Of a DNA stretch of 37,864 nucleotides, positions 17,401 through 24,900 are shown one piece after another. Where the stretch lies: the NCBI GenBank assembly GCA_964608495.1, contig CAZSOQ010000015.1, positions 1 through 37,864 on the forward strand, written 5' to 3'. The stretch comes from JAKORR01 sp964608495 (lineage in GTDB: Bacteria > Armatimonadota > Zipacnadia > Zipacnadales > FEN-943). The position numbers and the translations under genes are program-made. Each line of letters starts with the position of its first letter. The stretch's first letter is position 1. The notes beneath the pieces were generated by a model. That model saw only the letters and a list, made by a program, of their open reading frames with translations, made no database searches and was not told the origin of the DNA.

Positions 17401-18137
17401 ACGTCCGCATGGTCGGACAGGCGGCCCAGCACGGCTTCCCAGGCAGGGTCGGCGAGCAGACCATCGAGGGCCTGCCGGACCCACCGGGCCTCCTCTTCGC
17501 CCCACTGCGCCAGGAGGGACGCGGCGTCGGGGGGGCTATCGAGGAAGCAGCGGTACTTCTCGCGCTTGCTCACGATGGTGCGCAGGGCCTCGACGGCATG
17601 ATCCAGGCCCTCGTAGTAGCCTACGGCCAGGCCGGCCGTCGCTCGCCCTTCCTGCAGCCCCAGGAGCAGGCTGTCTCTGATGGCCCGGGGCAACTGGACC
17701 GTGGTGTCCAGGTCATTCAGCACCTCGAAGCGCGGGTCCACGTCGGCGGCGAAGGGGAATTGCCTGAGCAGGCTCGTGCAGAGGGCGTGGATGGTCTGGA
17801 TGGGCGCCGTCTCGAGACGGCGGATGTACCCGCGCCAGGCGCGGACTTCGTTGGGGTCCGCCGCCCGGCGCAGGAGCTCGGTGAAGCTGCCACGCAGGCG
17901 GCTCCTCATCTCCTGGGCCGCCTTGTTCGTGAAGGTGATGGCGGCGATGCGGTCGAGGAGGGCGGGCCCCTCGGCCTCGGCGGCCAGGATCCGCAGGTAG
18001 CGGGCGACCAGCGCGCTGGTCTTGCCCGATCCGGCCCCCGCGTCGAGGAGCAGGTGGACGCCGAGGTGGGTGGTGGCCGCGTCGCGCTCGGCCTGGTCGG
18101 GAGGAGGAAGGCGATCGGGCGACCCGGTTTCACTCAT
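14463..18137 (-). CDS. addA: AddA-type helicase/nuclease subunit (UvrD-like motor plus C-terminal PD-(D/E)XK nuclease)
   Basis: 1224 residues. Part of the AddAB (RecBCD-type) complex that unwinds and trims double-strand breaks before RecA loading. Motor motifs in order: Walker A AGAGSGKT (33-40), Ia AITFTNKAAQEM, II HILVDEFQDTSALQWE, III LFLVGDAKQSIYRFRDAD, V LTSVHGAKGLQWPVV, VI RVLYVAMTRASDLLVL. The C-terminal nuclease has GTLAHRLLQ, GKVDAV and TLVDYKTGRG. It also has a cysteine in YLTCPRYYFLRH and a terminal CSRCRLRWAC (C-x2-C-x5-C), the pattern of an Fe-S-stabilised nuclease. ATG 18137 overlaps the addB stop by 8 bp, so the two subunits should be made together. AdnB- or RecB-type naming is possible, but addB next to it favours AddA. 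Confidence 0.9.
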   Translation of the reverse strand: MSETGSPDRLPPPDQAERDAATTHLGVHLLLDAGAGSGKTSALVARYLRILAAEAEGPALLDRIAAITFTNKAAQEMRSRLRGSFTELLRRAADPNEVRAWRGYIRRLETAPIQTIHALCTSLLRQFPFAADVDPRFEVLNDLDTTVQLPRAIRDSLLLGLQEGRATAGLAVGYYEGLDHAVEALRTIVSKREKYRCFLDSPPDAASLLAQWGEEEARWVRQALDGLLADPAWEAVLGRLSDHADVARASPEDKLSPAVLNMHDLATRLPQPEAGALAEWMRELEAATKTGNVGTKAVWGASGGAQAVRKDVKEVCAVATEHLGPLLGAVSPSEETAELAAAIWQEARHALDAWQGYKAAVPALDYDDLQIAVRDLLRDNDEVRAQVQGCFRHILVDEFQDTSALQWEIIQLLSGREGRGDDAGRLFLVGDAKQSIYRFRDADVTAYNGVRRGFGAAKDCEVHRLSASFRPNAGLMAFFNAVFPVAALLSDSPGASYEAWYEPMQAIREATPVSPPAIGMLVADGSEQAVYRRLAEGAAIARLIRALLADPPLIVDHSAAEGEPRQRPLRAGDIAVLFRAMTQVHLYEDQLWEAGIPYYNATGRGFFGRPEVTDILNVLRVLANPEDAIALVGVLRSPLFCLSDQTLFWLAQDRDHTWWERLQAAAPDTAREREPYSLIPLEEMPRVRRAAQLLASWRRAHDRFTLSGLIRDVVERTGYSAAMAAQAGGLRAVANLGKLTDLARSFEQSGRGGVAAFAEFLLALTAADTQEAQAPTEEEESESVRLTSVHGAKGLQWPVVIVADLGRGESGSDEVPLTRAHPRWGLVPAEPGDYRPRRWRLMGEIIAQQEAAEAEAEDKRVLYVAMTRASDLLVLSSSFRPGPSGPDGRSIGSGSWLLRLLAACGIETRDLQPGAEMTRLGEDAPCPWYLLPPDCDDVPPFEVVLRGEAPEPVSPPDEPAPEPLDFARALRSFPPDTEARQRFAVTELADYLTCPRYYFLRHVEALPDVAAAEPALSRELSPIERGTLAHRLLQMIGKGGLAGLDELLGPTIPGGGGLRRLTDADQRQLRRLLEWFLAGEFYARHLRDADRLRTEAWVCLELDGVLVEGKVDAVAEAGERMTLVDYKTGRGRTGVRDEGEPDANRFQIALYSHGLERVLGRRPDLGALVYLADERIDEIETAAAGPEAARQARDAIARIRGGQFPPMPSPDKCSRCRLRWACGE

Positions 18138-21100
18138 CGGCCTCGCCCTCCCGCGGGGGTCGGAATCCTCGGCGGCGCGCGCGGCGGGCGTCGTAGCGAC
18201 AGACCCCCGCGAAGGGGCAGTGCCTGGACTGCCGGCAGAGGTGGGCCCAGGCGAACCAGCCTGACCGCATGTTGGTCACGTGGCGGTCGGCCATCGCCAG
18301 GCCCTGTTCCACCAGGTCGCGCACCTCGTCGGCTGTCTTGGCAAGACCCTCCCGGAGGGCCTCCCTGACGGGGTAGCCGACGCGGACGTAGGCCCAGCCG
18401 AGGCAGCGCCGGGCCCCGGGGTAGATCAGGCGATCCGCGGCGAGGGCGTAGAAGATGAGCTGGAAGTCCTCGCCACGCCGCATGTCCGCGGCCGAGGAGG
18501 CCTGGCCGCGCTTGTAGTCGTAGACGACGAAGCCGTCGGGCCCCACCTCGTCCAGGCGGTCCAGGCGGCCGACGACGGTGACGGGGCCGGCACCCGGTAG
18601 GTCTAGTACCAGCGTCTCGGCCCCAAGCAGGCCGTAGGGGTACTCGAAGCGCGCCGGGACGGGCGTGACCGGCAGGTCGAGCTTGGCCGGTATCTCGGTC
18701 TCGGCCGTGAGCCAGGTCTCCAGACGGCGCAGCAGCAGCTCCCTGGTGACCCGCCACAGCTCCTCGTGGCTCGTCAGGCCGGCGCGCTCGAAGGCGCTCA
18801 GGGCCCGATCGGCCGCGGCCAGCAGGAGCTCGCGGGCCTGGGCCAGAGCCTGCTCGTCGTCGGCGTCCAGGGCCACGTGGCGACGACCGCCGTCGTGCTC
18901 GGGCCGCGCACGGTAGAAGTCCGCCAGGACGCGGTGGGTGAGGCGGCCGAGCTCGAGGGCCGACACCTCCTCGCCGGGCTCCTCGAGCTCCTGCAGGCCC
19001 AGCACGCGCTCGAAGAAGAAGGCCATCGGGCACTTGCCGTAGCCGGCAAGCTGGCCCGCGCTGAAGCGATGGTTGGGCCCGAAGCGCTCGGCCAAGCGCC
19101 CCCGGCAGGCGTCAGGCAGGACGCCGTCGAAGGGCCCCGGCGGGCCGGCTCCGGGCGCGTCGGTGGTCACGCCCGCCAGGCGACCGTCGCGCAGGCGCTC
19201 GACGCGCGCCCCCTGCAGGGCCAGGTCTCGTCGTTGCCGGTACTCCTCGCCTTCGCCGAACCGAGCCAGGGCCTGCAGCGCGGCGTCGGCGTGGGGAAGG
19301 TCGGCCGCCTCGCGGGCCTGGTCGTCCCTCGGAGGCTCGTACCTGAGCAGCAGAGCGCGTTCGAGCAGCTCGCGCGGGCTGGCCGCCTCGCCCAGCGGCG
19401 GCACAACGTCGCGCAGGCGCAGCTCGCGCCGGGTCTCCCGCAAGGCCGGCAGGAGACGCTCGGCCTCGTCCACGTAGAAGCTGCGCAGGAGGGGCGAGCC
19501 CTCGGCGTCGGTGTCGGGGTAGCACAGGTAGAGGCGCTTGCTCGCGGTGCTGACGGCGAGGTGGAACAGATAGGCCTCTTCTTCGTGGGCCTCGAGGCGG
19601 GGTCGGATGTCCAGGCCGCGGGCGGCCAGGGCCCGGCGCTGGTCGTCCGGGAACAGAGGGTCCACGGGGCTGCGCCTGGGGAAGAGGCCCTCGGTGAGGC
19701 CGAGGACGAAGACGTAGTCGAAGCGGGTCTGGAGGGCGTCGTGCACGTCCAGGGCGACCACTCGACCCTCGCCGCGGCCCTCGGTGTGCACGCGCAGGCC
19801 CGCGGCCACCTCGGCCACCTGAGCGGCGAATTCGTCGGGCTGGAGCACCCGGTCCCGGCCCTGCACGGGCAGGGAGCGGTCCATGTCAGCCAGGCCCTGC
19901 AGGGCCTCGAGGAGGGAGTTCCACGCGCGCAGGTCGGCCGCGGCCTGGGGGCCGATCTCGGGATCCAGGATGGCCTCATGAAGCCCCAGGGCCGCCAGCA
20001 CCGTGAGAAGGGCGTCGAGGAGCCGGGCGTAGGTGCCAGGCCGGGATAGGGGCAGCAAGGCCTCGGCCAGGGCATCGAAGGTGACCCGGACGGCCGGCAG
20101 GGCCTCCAGCACTCGCTCCAGGTCCTCGGGCCTCTCCAGGTCCGAGTCGTCCTCATCGTCCTGCTCGGCGCCGGCGGCCGGATCGCGCGCGCGGGCGAGC
20201 TTGCGCTGGGTGCGCTCGCGCAGTCGGTCCAGCGCCCGTGGCCAAGCCTCGCGCCCGCCGACGATGCCGGCGCGGCGGCTGATCTCGTCGGCCTGCGCGG
20301 CCGTGGCGGCGGGGCCGTGGTCGCCCAGGAGCCCGTCCAGCGACGTGTAGGTGGCATCCCACAGGGCGATGGTGGCCGACCGCGGGAAGTCCTGCGTGAC
20401 CAGCGACAGCAGGTCCAGGACCAGCCGGGCCGCCGACCGCCGCGCCACCGTCTCGCCCCGCGACAGGAAGAGGCCGAGCCCGTACTCGGCGAAGACCTCG
20501 CGCAGGGCCTGCTGGTAGGGGTCCAGGTCGCGGGCCACGAGAGCGATGTCCTGGGCCCGGATCGGGCCTTCCCCTCCGCCCTGGGAGAGCAGCTTCTTCA
20601 CCTCGCGCGCCGCGAGCTGCACCTCGGCCCAGGGGCCCGGAGCCCGCATCACCACCACGGATCCGTCGGTGCCGCTGCGCCTCTCGGCGGTCGGCAGGAA
20701 CAGATTCCGGCGCAGGTAATCGAGGTCCGACCGCGGCTCGCCACGACAGGGCATCAGCTCGCGCGTCACCGAAGCGACCGGCTCCAGGTGCGTGTGGAGG
20801 GCTTCGAGCATACGCTCCGGCGTGAACCGCAGCTCGCGCCTGGCCTCGTCGGGCTCGCAGGTGAGCGTGATGAGCGCCTCGCCGGCGGTCTCGACCAGCG
20901 AGGCGAGCACCCGTAGCTGGATGGTGGTGAGATCGCTGAAGCCGTCGGCGATGACGATCCGGAGGCTCTCGCCGAAGGGTCTCGTCTCGCCGCGATCGAG
21001 AAGCTCCTGGGCCGCCCAGAGTCTGCCCGGGTCGTCGTACAGCTCCAGGCGCGCCAGCTCCTGCTGATAGTGGCTGTACACCGCGGCCAGGGCGCGAGCC

Positions 21101-21588
21101 AGGCTGCCGCCGCGCAGGTCGCGCGTCGCTGCCTGAAGCTCCTCGTGGCGCACCCCCGCGGCCTTGAGCTCGTCCAGGTCCTGCGCCAGGATGGTCAGCA
21201 GGCCCGGGCGCCCGCGATGGTGGACCAGCGGCCCCAGTTCCGCGCCGTCCATGTGGGCCAGGACAGTCTGCAGGAGCGCCAGCCTCTGCGGCTCGGACAC
21301 GGCCGCCACGCTGGCGTGGTTGGCGACGAGCAGAACGTCGGCCACCTCGCCGAAGGTCATGACGCGGAAGTCGAAGAGCCCGCGCAGGCTCCGGGCAGGC
21401 CGGGGGGTCTCACCTCGGGCCACGAGACGCCCGCGGATGAGGTCCGCCACGCGCTGAGTGGGCACCAGGTACAGCGCGGCATCGTAGCCGTGCCGGGCCA
21501 CGCGGTCGCAATACTCGTCCAGGGCGCGGTCAGTCTTACCGCACGCCGGCGGACCTGTCAGGATGCGGACCGTACCCTGGGTAGCCAC
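18130..21588 (-). CDS. addB: AddB-type nuclease/inactivated-helicase subunit
   Basis: 1152 residues from GTG 21588, chosen because GGGGCGGAGCAA lies just upstream and the protein then starts at the short N-terminus typical of AddB, right before the Walker A GPPACGKT (12-19). GTG 21627 lies in frame but has no ribosome binding site. The middle part is the diverged helicase fold (KSLYLCYPDTDAEG-like SRLYLCYP and LGLTEGLFPRR segments are recognisable). The C-terminal nuclease has FSAGQLAGYGKCPMAFFFER, LTHRVLADFY, VVGRLDRLDE and VVYDYKRGQ, so its PD-(D/E)XK residues are intact. The Fe-S cysteines are GKC and CRQSRHCPFAGVC: C-x5-C-x5-C, where AddB usually has C-x2-C-x5-C. Forms AddAB with the overlapping addA. 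Confidence 0.88.
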   Translation of the reverse strand: MATQGTVRILTGPPACGKTDRALDEYCDRVARHGYDAALYLVPTQRVADLIRGRLVARGETPRPARSLRGLFDFRVMTFGEVADVLLVANHASVAAVSEPQRLALLQTVLAHMDGAELGPLVHHRGRPGLLTILAQDLDELKAAGVRHEELQAATRDLRGGSLARALAAVYSHYQQELARLELYDDPGRLWAAQELLDRGETRPFGESLRIVIADGFSDLTTIQLRVLASLVETAGEALITLTCEPDEARRELRFTPERMLEALHTHLEPVASVTRELMPCRGEPRSDLDYLRRNLFLPTAERRSGTDGSVVVMRAPGPWAEVQLAAREVKKLLSQGGGEGPIRAQDIALVARDLDPYQQALREVFAEYGLGLFLSRGETVARRSAARLVLDLLSLVTQDFPRSATIALWDATYTSLDGLLGDHGPAATAAQADEISRRAGIVGGREAWPRALDRLRERTQRKLARARDPAAGAEQDDEDDSDLERPEDLERVLEALPAVRVTFDALAEALLPLSRPGTYARLLDALLTVLAALGLHEAILDPEIGPQAAADLRAWNSLLEALQGLADMDRSLPVQGRDRVLQPDEFAAQVAEVAAGLRVHTEGRGEGRVVALDVHDALQTRFDYVFVLGLTEGLFPRRSPVDPLFPDDQRRALAARGLDIRPRLEAHEEEAYLFHLAVSTASKRLYLCYPDTDAEGSPLLRSFYVDEAERLLPALRETRRELRLRDVVPPLGEAASPRELLERALLLRYEPPRDDQAREAADLPHADAALQALARFGEGEEYRQRRDLALQGARVERLRDGRLAGVTTDAPGAGPPGPFDGVLPDACRGRLAERFGPNHRFSAGQLAGYGKCPMAFFFERVLGLQELEEPGEEVSALELGRLTHRVLADFYRARPEHDGGRRHVALDADDEQALAQARELLLAAADRALSAFERAGLTSHEELWRVTRELLLRRLETWLTAETEIPAKLDLPVTPVPARFEYPYGLLGAETLVLDLPGAGPVTVVGRLDRLDEVGPDGFVVYDYKRGQASSAADMRRGEDFQLIFYALAADRLIYPGARRCLGWAYVRVGYPVREALREGLAKTADEVRDLVEQGLAMADRHVTNMRSGWFAWAHLCRQSRHCPFAGVCRYDARRARRRGFRPPREGEADE

Positions 21589-21649
21589 TTGCTCTGCTCC
21601 GCCCCGCGAGGTCGTCGGCGACCTCACGGCAATCTGAGGCGTGCGAGGC

Positions 21650-22642
21650 CTAGTCGTCGAGGGCGACGCGGCTCACGCGCAACTCGTGCGAGCCGTCGGC
21701 CCGAGTGTACTCGTAGTAGTACCAGAGCGCGCCCTGGGCCTCGAGGACCTCCACGTAGCGGATGGCGCGCGAGGCGTGGGGCGAGAGGACGTAGGGGCCC
21801 TCGGTCGTGAGGCGGCGCCAGTGCCGCAGGTCGAAGCTGACGGCTAGGCCGGCCTTCTCCTCGTAGTTCCCCTCCACCGAGCGGCTGCCGTCGTAGAAGC
21901 CCATGAAGACCGGCGGACGCCAGAGGACGGCGCCGATCCGCGTGCAGTAGGAGTCCCAGCCCTCGTCGGGAGGCGAGAGGATGTCGCCCTCCCAGTCCCA
22001 GTGGACGCCGTCCACGCTGGTGGCCAGGCCCGTGTGAGACTTGGTCACGCCCACGTTGTAGACGTCGCCCGTGGCGTGCATGCTCGCCTTCTCGTCCTCG
22101 GTCAGCCGGCGCGGCCTGGGGGCGTAGCTGACGATCATGTGCCACAGGCCGCCGACGTTGTAGACCAGCGGGTCCTTGACGCCCTCGATGTCGCAGTCGT
22201 CGGCGGTGAGGGTCTTGACGCGCGTGGAGCAGTCGAATCCCTCCGGACGGTGGGCCTCCAGCATGTCAATCCGCCAGCGCCCGTCGGTGTCCACGAAGCT
22301 GATGTAGAGGCGCCAGAGGTCGTCGGCGACCTTCACGATGCAGGACTTCTCCATGGACTGGGTGTCTATCTGGTCCTTGGTCGCTCGCCATAGGTCCTCG
22401 AAGTGTACGCCGTCGCGACCGCGGGCGATCCTGCACTCGACTCCGCGGCCCAGCTCGCGGGGCTTGCGCAGGCGGTAGTACACGTAGAAGTCGGCCGTGG
22501 CCGGATCGTACAGCGCGGTGGGCGCTCCGGCCCACCAGCCCGGCCCTTCGCCCAGGGGTCCGCGGACGGTGAGGCCGGTCTCGGGGTCGAAGAGGGGCAC
22601 GTGAGCCCAGTGCCGGCTCCCGGCGGACTGCCAGTTGTGCAA
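21650..22642 (-). CDS. Beta-propeller glycosidase-like protein (GH43/GH130 superfamily type), function unknown
   Basis: 330 residues from a TTG start, supported by GGAGGTG about 8 nt before it and by the absence of any in-frame ATG or GTG at a suitable place. No signal peptide, so probably cytosolic. Propeller blade strands are visible: GWWAGAPTALYDPATADFYV, GLWHMIVSYAP, VFMGFYDGSRS, ALWYYYEYTRADGSHELRV. DIEGVKDPLVYN resembles the D-P blade motif of GH43-like enzymes, and DFYVYYRLRKPRE is like a GH130 blade. Exact family and substrate cannot be named. It lies 61 nt upstream of addB on the same strand, an unusual neighbour for a repair operon. It is divergent from the TauE gene. Confidence 0.7.
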   Translation of the reverse strand: MHNWQSAGSRHWAHVPLFDPETGLTVRGPLGEGPGWWAGAPTALYDPATADFYVYYRLRKPRELGRGVECRIARGRDGVHFEDLWRATKDQIDTQSMEKSCIVKVADDLWRLYISFVDTDGRWRIDMLEAHRPEGFDCSTRVKTLTADDCDIEGVKDPLVYNVGGLWHMIVSYAPRPRRLTEDEKASMHATGDVYNVGVTKSHTGLATSVDGVHWDWEGDILSPPDEGWDSYCTRIGAVLWRPPVFMGFYDGSRSVEGNYEEKAGLAVSFDLRHWRRLTTEGPYVLSPHASRAIRYVEVLEAQGALWYYYEYTRADGSHELRVSRVALDD

Positions 22643-22761
22643 GGTCTCGCACCTCCATGGTCGCTTTGCGTCAAAGGGGAGGTTTCGGCGCTCCTGCCTG
22701 TGCCACCTCCCACCGGCCGCCGCACCGGGACTGCGGGCCGGCCGGCGGCCGAGGACCGAGG

Positions 22762-22791
22762 TTAGGCGCCGGCGCGAGGGTGTGGTATGCT
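22762..22791 (+). promoter_or_regulatory. Candidate extended -10 promoter for the TauE/SafE gene
   Basis: TTAGGC (22762-22767), an 18-bp spacer, then TATGCT (22786-22791) preceded by TGG, i.e. an extended -10. The -35 match is weak (2 of 6) but the extended -10 is the only AT-rich block in the 291-bp divergent region (22643-22933). It would give a leader of about 135 nt to the ATG at 22934; the leader contains a CAGGG...CCCTG inverted repeat (about 22819-22838). No known riboswitch consensus is recognised in it. Confidence 0.4.
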
Positions 22792-22933
22792 AATATGCCA
22801 CGTGCGGCAGGTGTTTCTCCAGGGGGACGCCCTCCCTGACCGGAACCCCAGGTAGCTGGCGGATGTCGGGCCCCGTGACGCCTCGCGCTGTTCCGAGGCA
22901 GTACTGACACGTCTGAGGGCTGAGGTCGCAGGT

Positions 22934-23845
22934 ATGGAGACGGTCTTTCTCGCACACCCTGTGCTGCTCTTCCTCCTGGGCACGATCGTAGGGCTTGTGT
23001 CCGGGCTCTTTGGCGTCGGCGGCGGCTTTCTCCTCACGCCCCTGCTGCACGTCGTCTTCCACGTGCCCTTCAATCTGGCCGTGGGGACCGGCATGGCGGC
23101 CATCACTGTCGGCACGGCCTCGGGCGCGGTGGCTCACTGGCGTCAGGGCGACGTGCACTGGCCCGTCGCGGCGGTGATAGCCCTCTTCGGCACCGCAACC
23201 GTCGGCCTCGGCGTCAAGGCCGTCGAGCTGCTCAAGGGAGCGGCCCCCCCGGCCTCCTCGGGCGTCACCGCCGTGGACCTGTGGATCTCCGTCACCTACA
23301 TGCTCGTCCTGGGTGCCATCGGCGTGGCCATGATGCACGAGGCCCGCGCGGCTCTCCGGCGCGAGCCCCGCGACGGCTACGTGGTTACGTCCGTGAACCA
23401 GGCCCTGCGCCGGTGTCGCGTCTATCCCTGCTGCACCCTGCCCCCGCCCGTGTCCGAGCGGGTTTCTCTCTGGCCTGTGGCCGGCCTCGGCGCCCTGGGC
23501 GGGGCGCTCGGCGGCTTCCTGGGCATCGGTGGTGGACCCTTCGTCGTCTCGGCGTTGATCTACGGCCTCGGGCTTCCCACGCGCTATGCTGCAGGCAGCA
23601 CCCTCGTGGGAGTCGTATGGATCGTCATCCTGGGCGCTGCACAGCACTGGGCCAAGGGCAACGTATCATTGGCCTCGGCCGCCGTGCTGGCGGTGGCGGC
23701 GGCCCTTGGGGCGGCGGTGGGAGCGCGCCTGTGCTGCTTCTTCCGGGGCGCTCTGATCCGCGAGTGGTTCGCCGCGGTCGTTCTGCTCACGGCGCTGAGC
23801 GTGGCGCTGAAGCTGTACATCGGTTTGCAGGGCGGCGGGCACTAG
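22934..23845 (+). CDS. TauE/SafE-family sulfite exporter-like membrane permease
   Basis: 303 residues with about eight membrane helices arranged as two related halves. Each half carries the family's glycine-rich motif: GLVSGLFGVGGGFLLTPLL in the first and GGALGGFLGIGGGPFVVSAL in the second. Between them is a cytosolic or periplasmic loop holding CRVYPCC, three cysteines close together, which is not part of the core motif. TauE/SafE proteins export sulfite or sulfoacetate or move related small anions across the inner membrane; the exact substrate is unknown. ATG 22934 follows GAGGTCGCAGG. The cysteine synthase gene far upstream is the only other sulfur gene here. Confidence 0.85.
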   Translation: METVFLAHPVLLFLLGTIVGLVSGLFGVGGGFLLTPLLHVVFHVPFNLAVGTGMAAITVGTASGAVAHWRQGDVHWPVAAVIALFGTATVGLGVKAVELLKGAAPPASSGVTAVDLWISVTYMLVLGAIGVAMMHEARAALRREPRDGYVVTSVNQALRRCRVYPCCTLPPPVSERVSLWPVAGLGALGGALGGFLGIGGGPFVVSALIYGLGLPTRYAAGSTLVGVVWIVILGAAQHWAKGNVSLASAAVLAVAAALGAAVGARLCCFFRGALIREWFAAVVLLTALSVALKLYIGLQGGGH

Positions 23846-23884
23846 CGCGCCCAGGCGGGGGGCCGGGCGGGCGTGCGGAGCCCT

Positions 23885-23913
23885 TAGACGGCGGCCGTAT
23901 CACGAGGTATCAT
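23885..23913 (+). promoter_or_regulatory. Candidate sigma70-type promoter for the NIF3-like gene
   Basis: TAGACG (23885-23890; 4 of 6 to TTGACA), 17-bp spacer, TATCAT (23908-23913; 5 of 6). It is in the 187-bp gap between the TauE gene and the NIF3-like gene and would give a leader of about 113 nt before GTG 24033. Nothing else coding is seen in that gap. Confidence 0.45.
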
Positions 23914-24032
23914 TGTCCCGCGCCCGCCGCCGCTGGGCCCCGGGGCACCATCCCACCGCTGAGACCCCAGGGCGGCCCGCGGCGCCTGCTACGAGCCCTG
24001 CTCGAGACCGTCAGTCGGCGGGAGGGACAGCA

Positions 24033-24803
24033 GTGACCGCGAGAGAGATCGGCCGGATGATCGAGGAGCTGGCGCCACCGCCCGGTCCCGACGAAGGCTT
24101 CCGCCTGGGCGATCCCGAGGTGGAAGTCACGGGCGTGCTGGTGTGCTGGATGTGCACCCTCGAGGCGGTGAACCGAGCCAGGGACGAGGGCTGCAACCTG
24201 ATCGTCACCCACGAGCAGCTCCACTACCCCTACGTCTTCCGAGAGCCCACGCTGGAAGGATCAATCACCTGGCCGGTGAACCACGCGCGGATCACGGCGC
24301 TGGCCAAGCACGACATAACGGTGTACCGGGCGCATGGGATGCTGGACAGGTTCTGCATCCTCGACGAGTTCGGCAGGAGGCTAAACCTGCCCGAGCCGGC
24401 GGTACGGGAGGGGTACTACCGGGTGTACGACGTGCAGCCGACGCCGGTGGTGCAGGTGGTGGAGAGGGCTAAGCACCGCCTGGGCCTGTCGCACTTGCGG
24501 GTGACGGGCAGTGTGGATAATATGGTTCGCCGGATCGGGTTGCCTTGGGGTGGACTGGGTCTGAGCGTGAATGTGGGCTTCCTCAACGGTCTGCTGGCCT
24601 ATGGGCCGGACTGCCTGATCGCCGGAGAGACCGACGAGTACGCCCAGCGCTTCTGCCAGGACGCGGGGGTGGTATTGATCGAGACCGGGCATGCGGCGAG
24701 CGAGGAGCCGGGCCTGGAGTATTTCGGGAGGTGGCTGGCCGAGCACCTAGAGCCGACCAAGGTGGTGTTTCACTGCCTGTCGCCGGCCTGGACCGTCGTG
24801 TAG
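24033..24803 (+). CDS. NIF3-like dinuclear metal centre protein
   Basis: 256 residues from GTG 24033, with GGGAGGG about 6 nt upstream. NIF3/YqfO/YbgI proteins are toroidal hexamers with a two-metal site at the hexamer interior; their biochemical role is not settled. Metal-binding residues are visible in order: THEQLHY (H60, H64), the RAHGMLDRF block, and near the C-terminus LIAGETDEYAQRFC and LIETGHAASEEPGLEYF, with a His and Glu of the conserved GH..SE motif. Overall length matches the short, single-domain members without the inserted PII-like domain. It is 97 nt upstream of the HEAT cluster and may share its transcript. Confidence 0.85.
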   Translation: MTAREIGRMIEELAPPPGPDEGFRLGDPEVEVTGVLVCWMCTLEAVNRARDEGCNLIVTHEQLHYPYVFREPTLEGSITWPVNHARITALAKHDITVYRAHGMLDRFCILDEFGRRLNLPEPAVREGYYRVYDVQPTPVVQVVERAKHRLGLSHLRVTGSVDNMVRRIGLPWGGLGLSVNVGFLNGLLAYGPDCLIAGETDEYAQRFCQDAGVVLIETGHAASEEPGLEYFGRWLAEHLEPTKVVFHCLSPAWTVV

Positions 24804-24900
24804 GGAGCCGGGCGCAGGCAGGGAAGGGGTGGGGAGCGGGGAACCTATCCGGGGCTGGCCCGGCGTGTAGCCTTACGCAACCGATGAGGAGCTGACGGCC

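Noticed and set aside
21589..21627. GTG 21627 as the addB start
   Set aside because: No Shine-Dalgarno before it and it would add 13 residues not expected before the Walker A strand.
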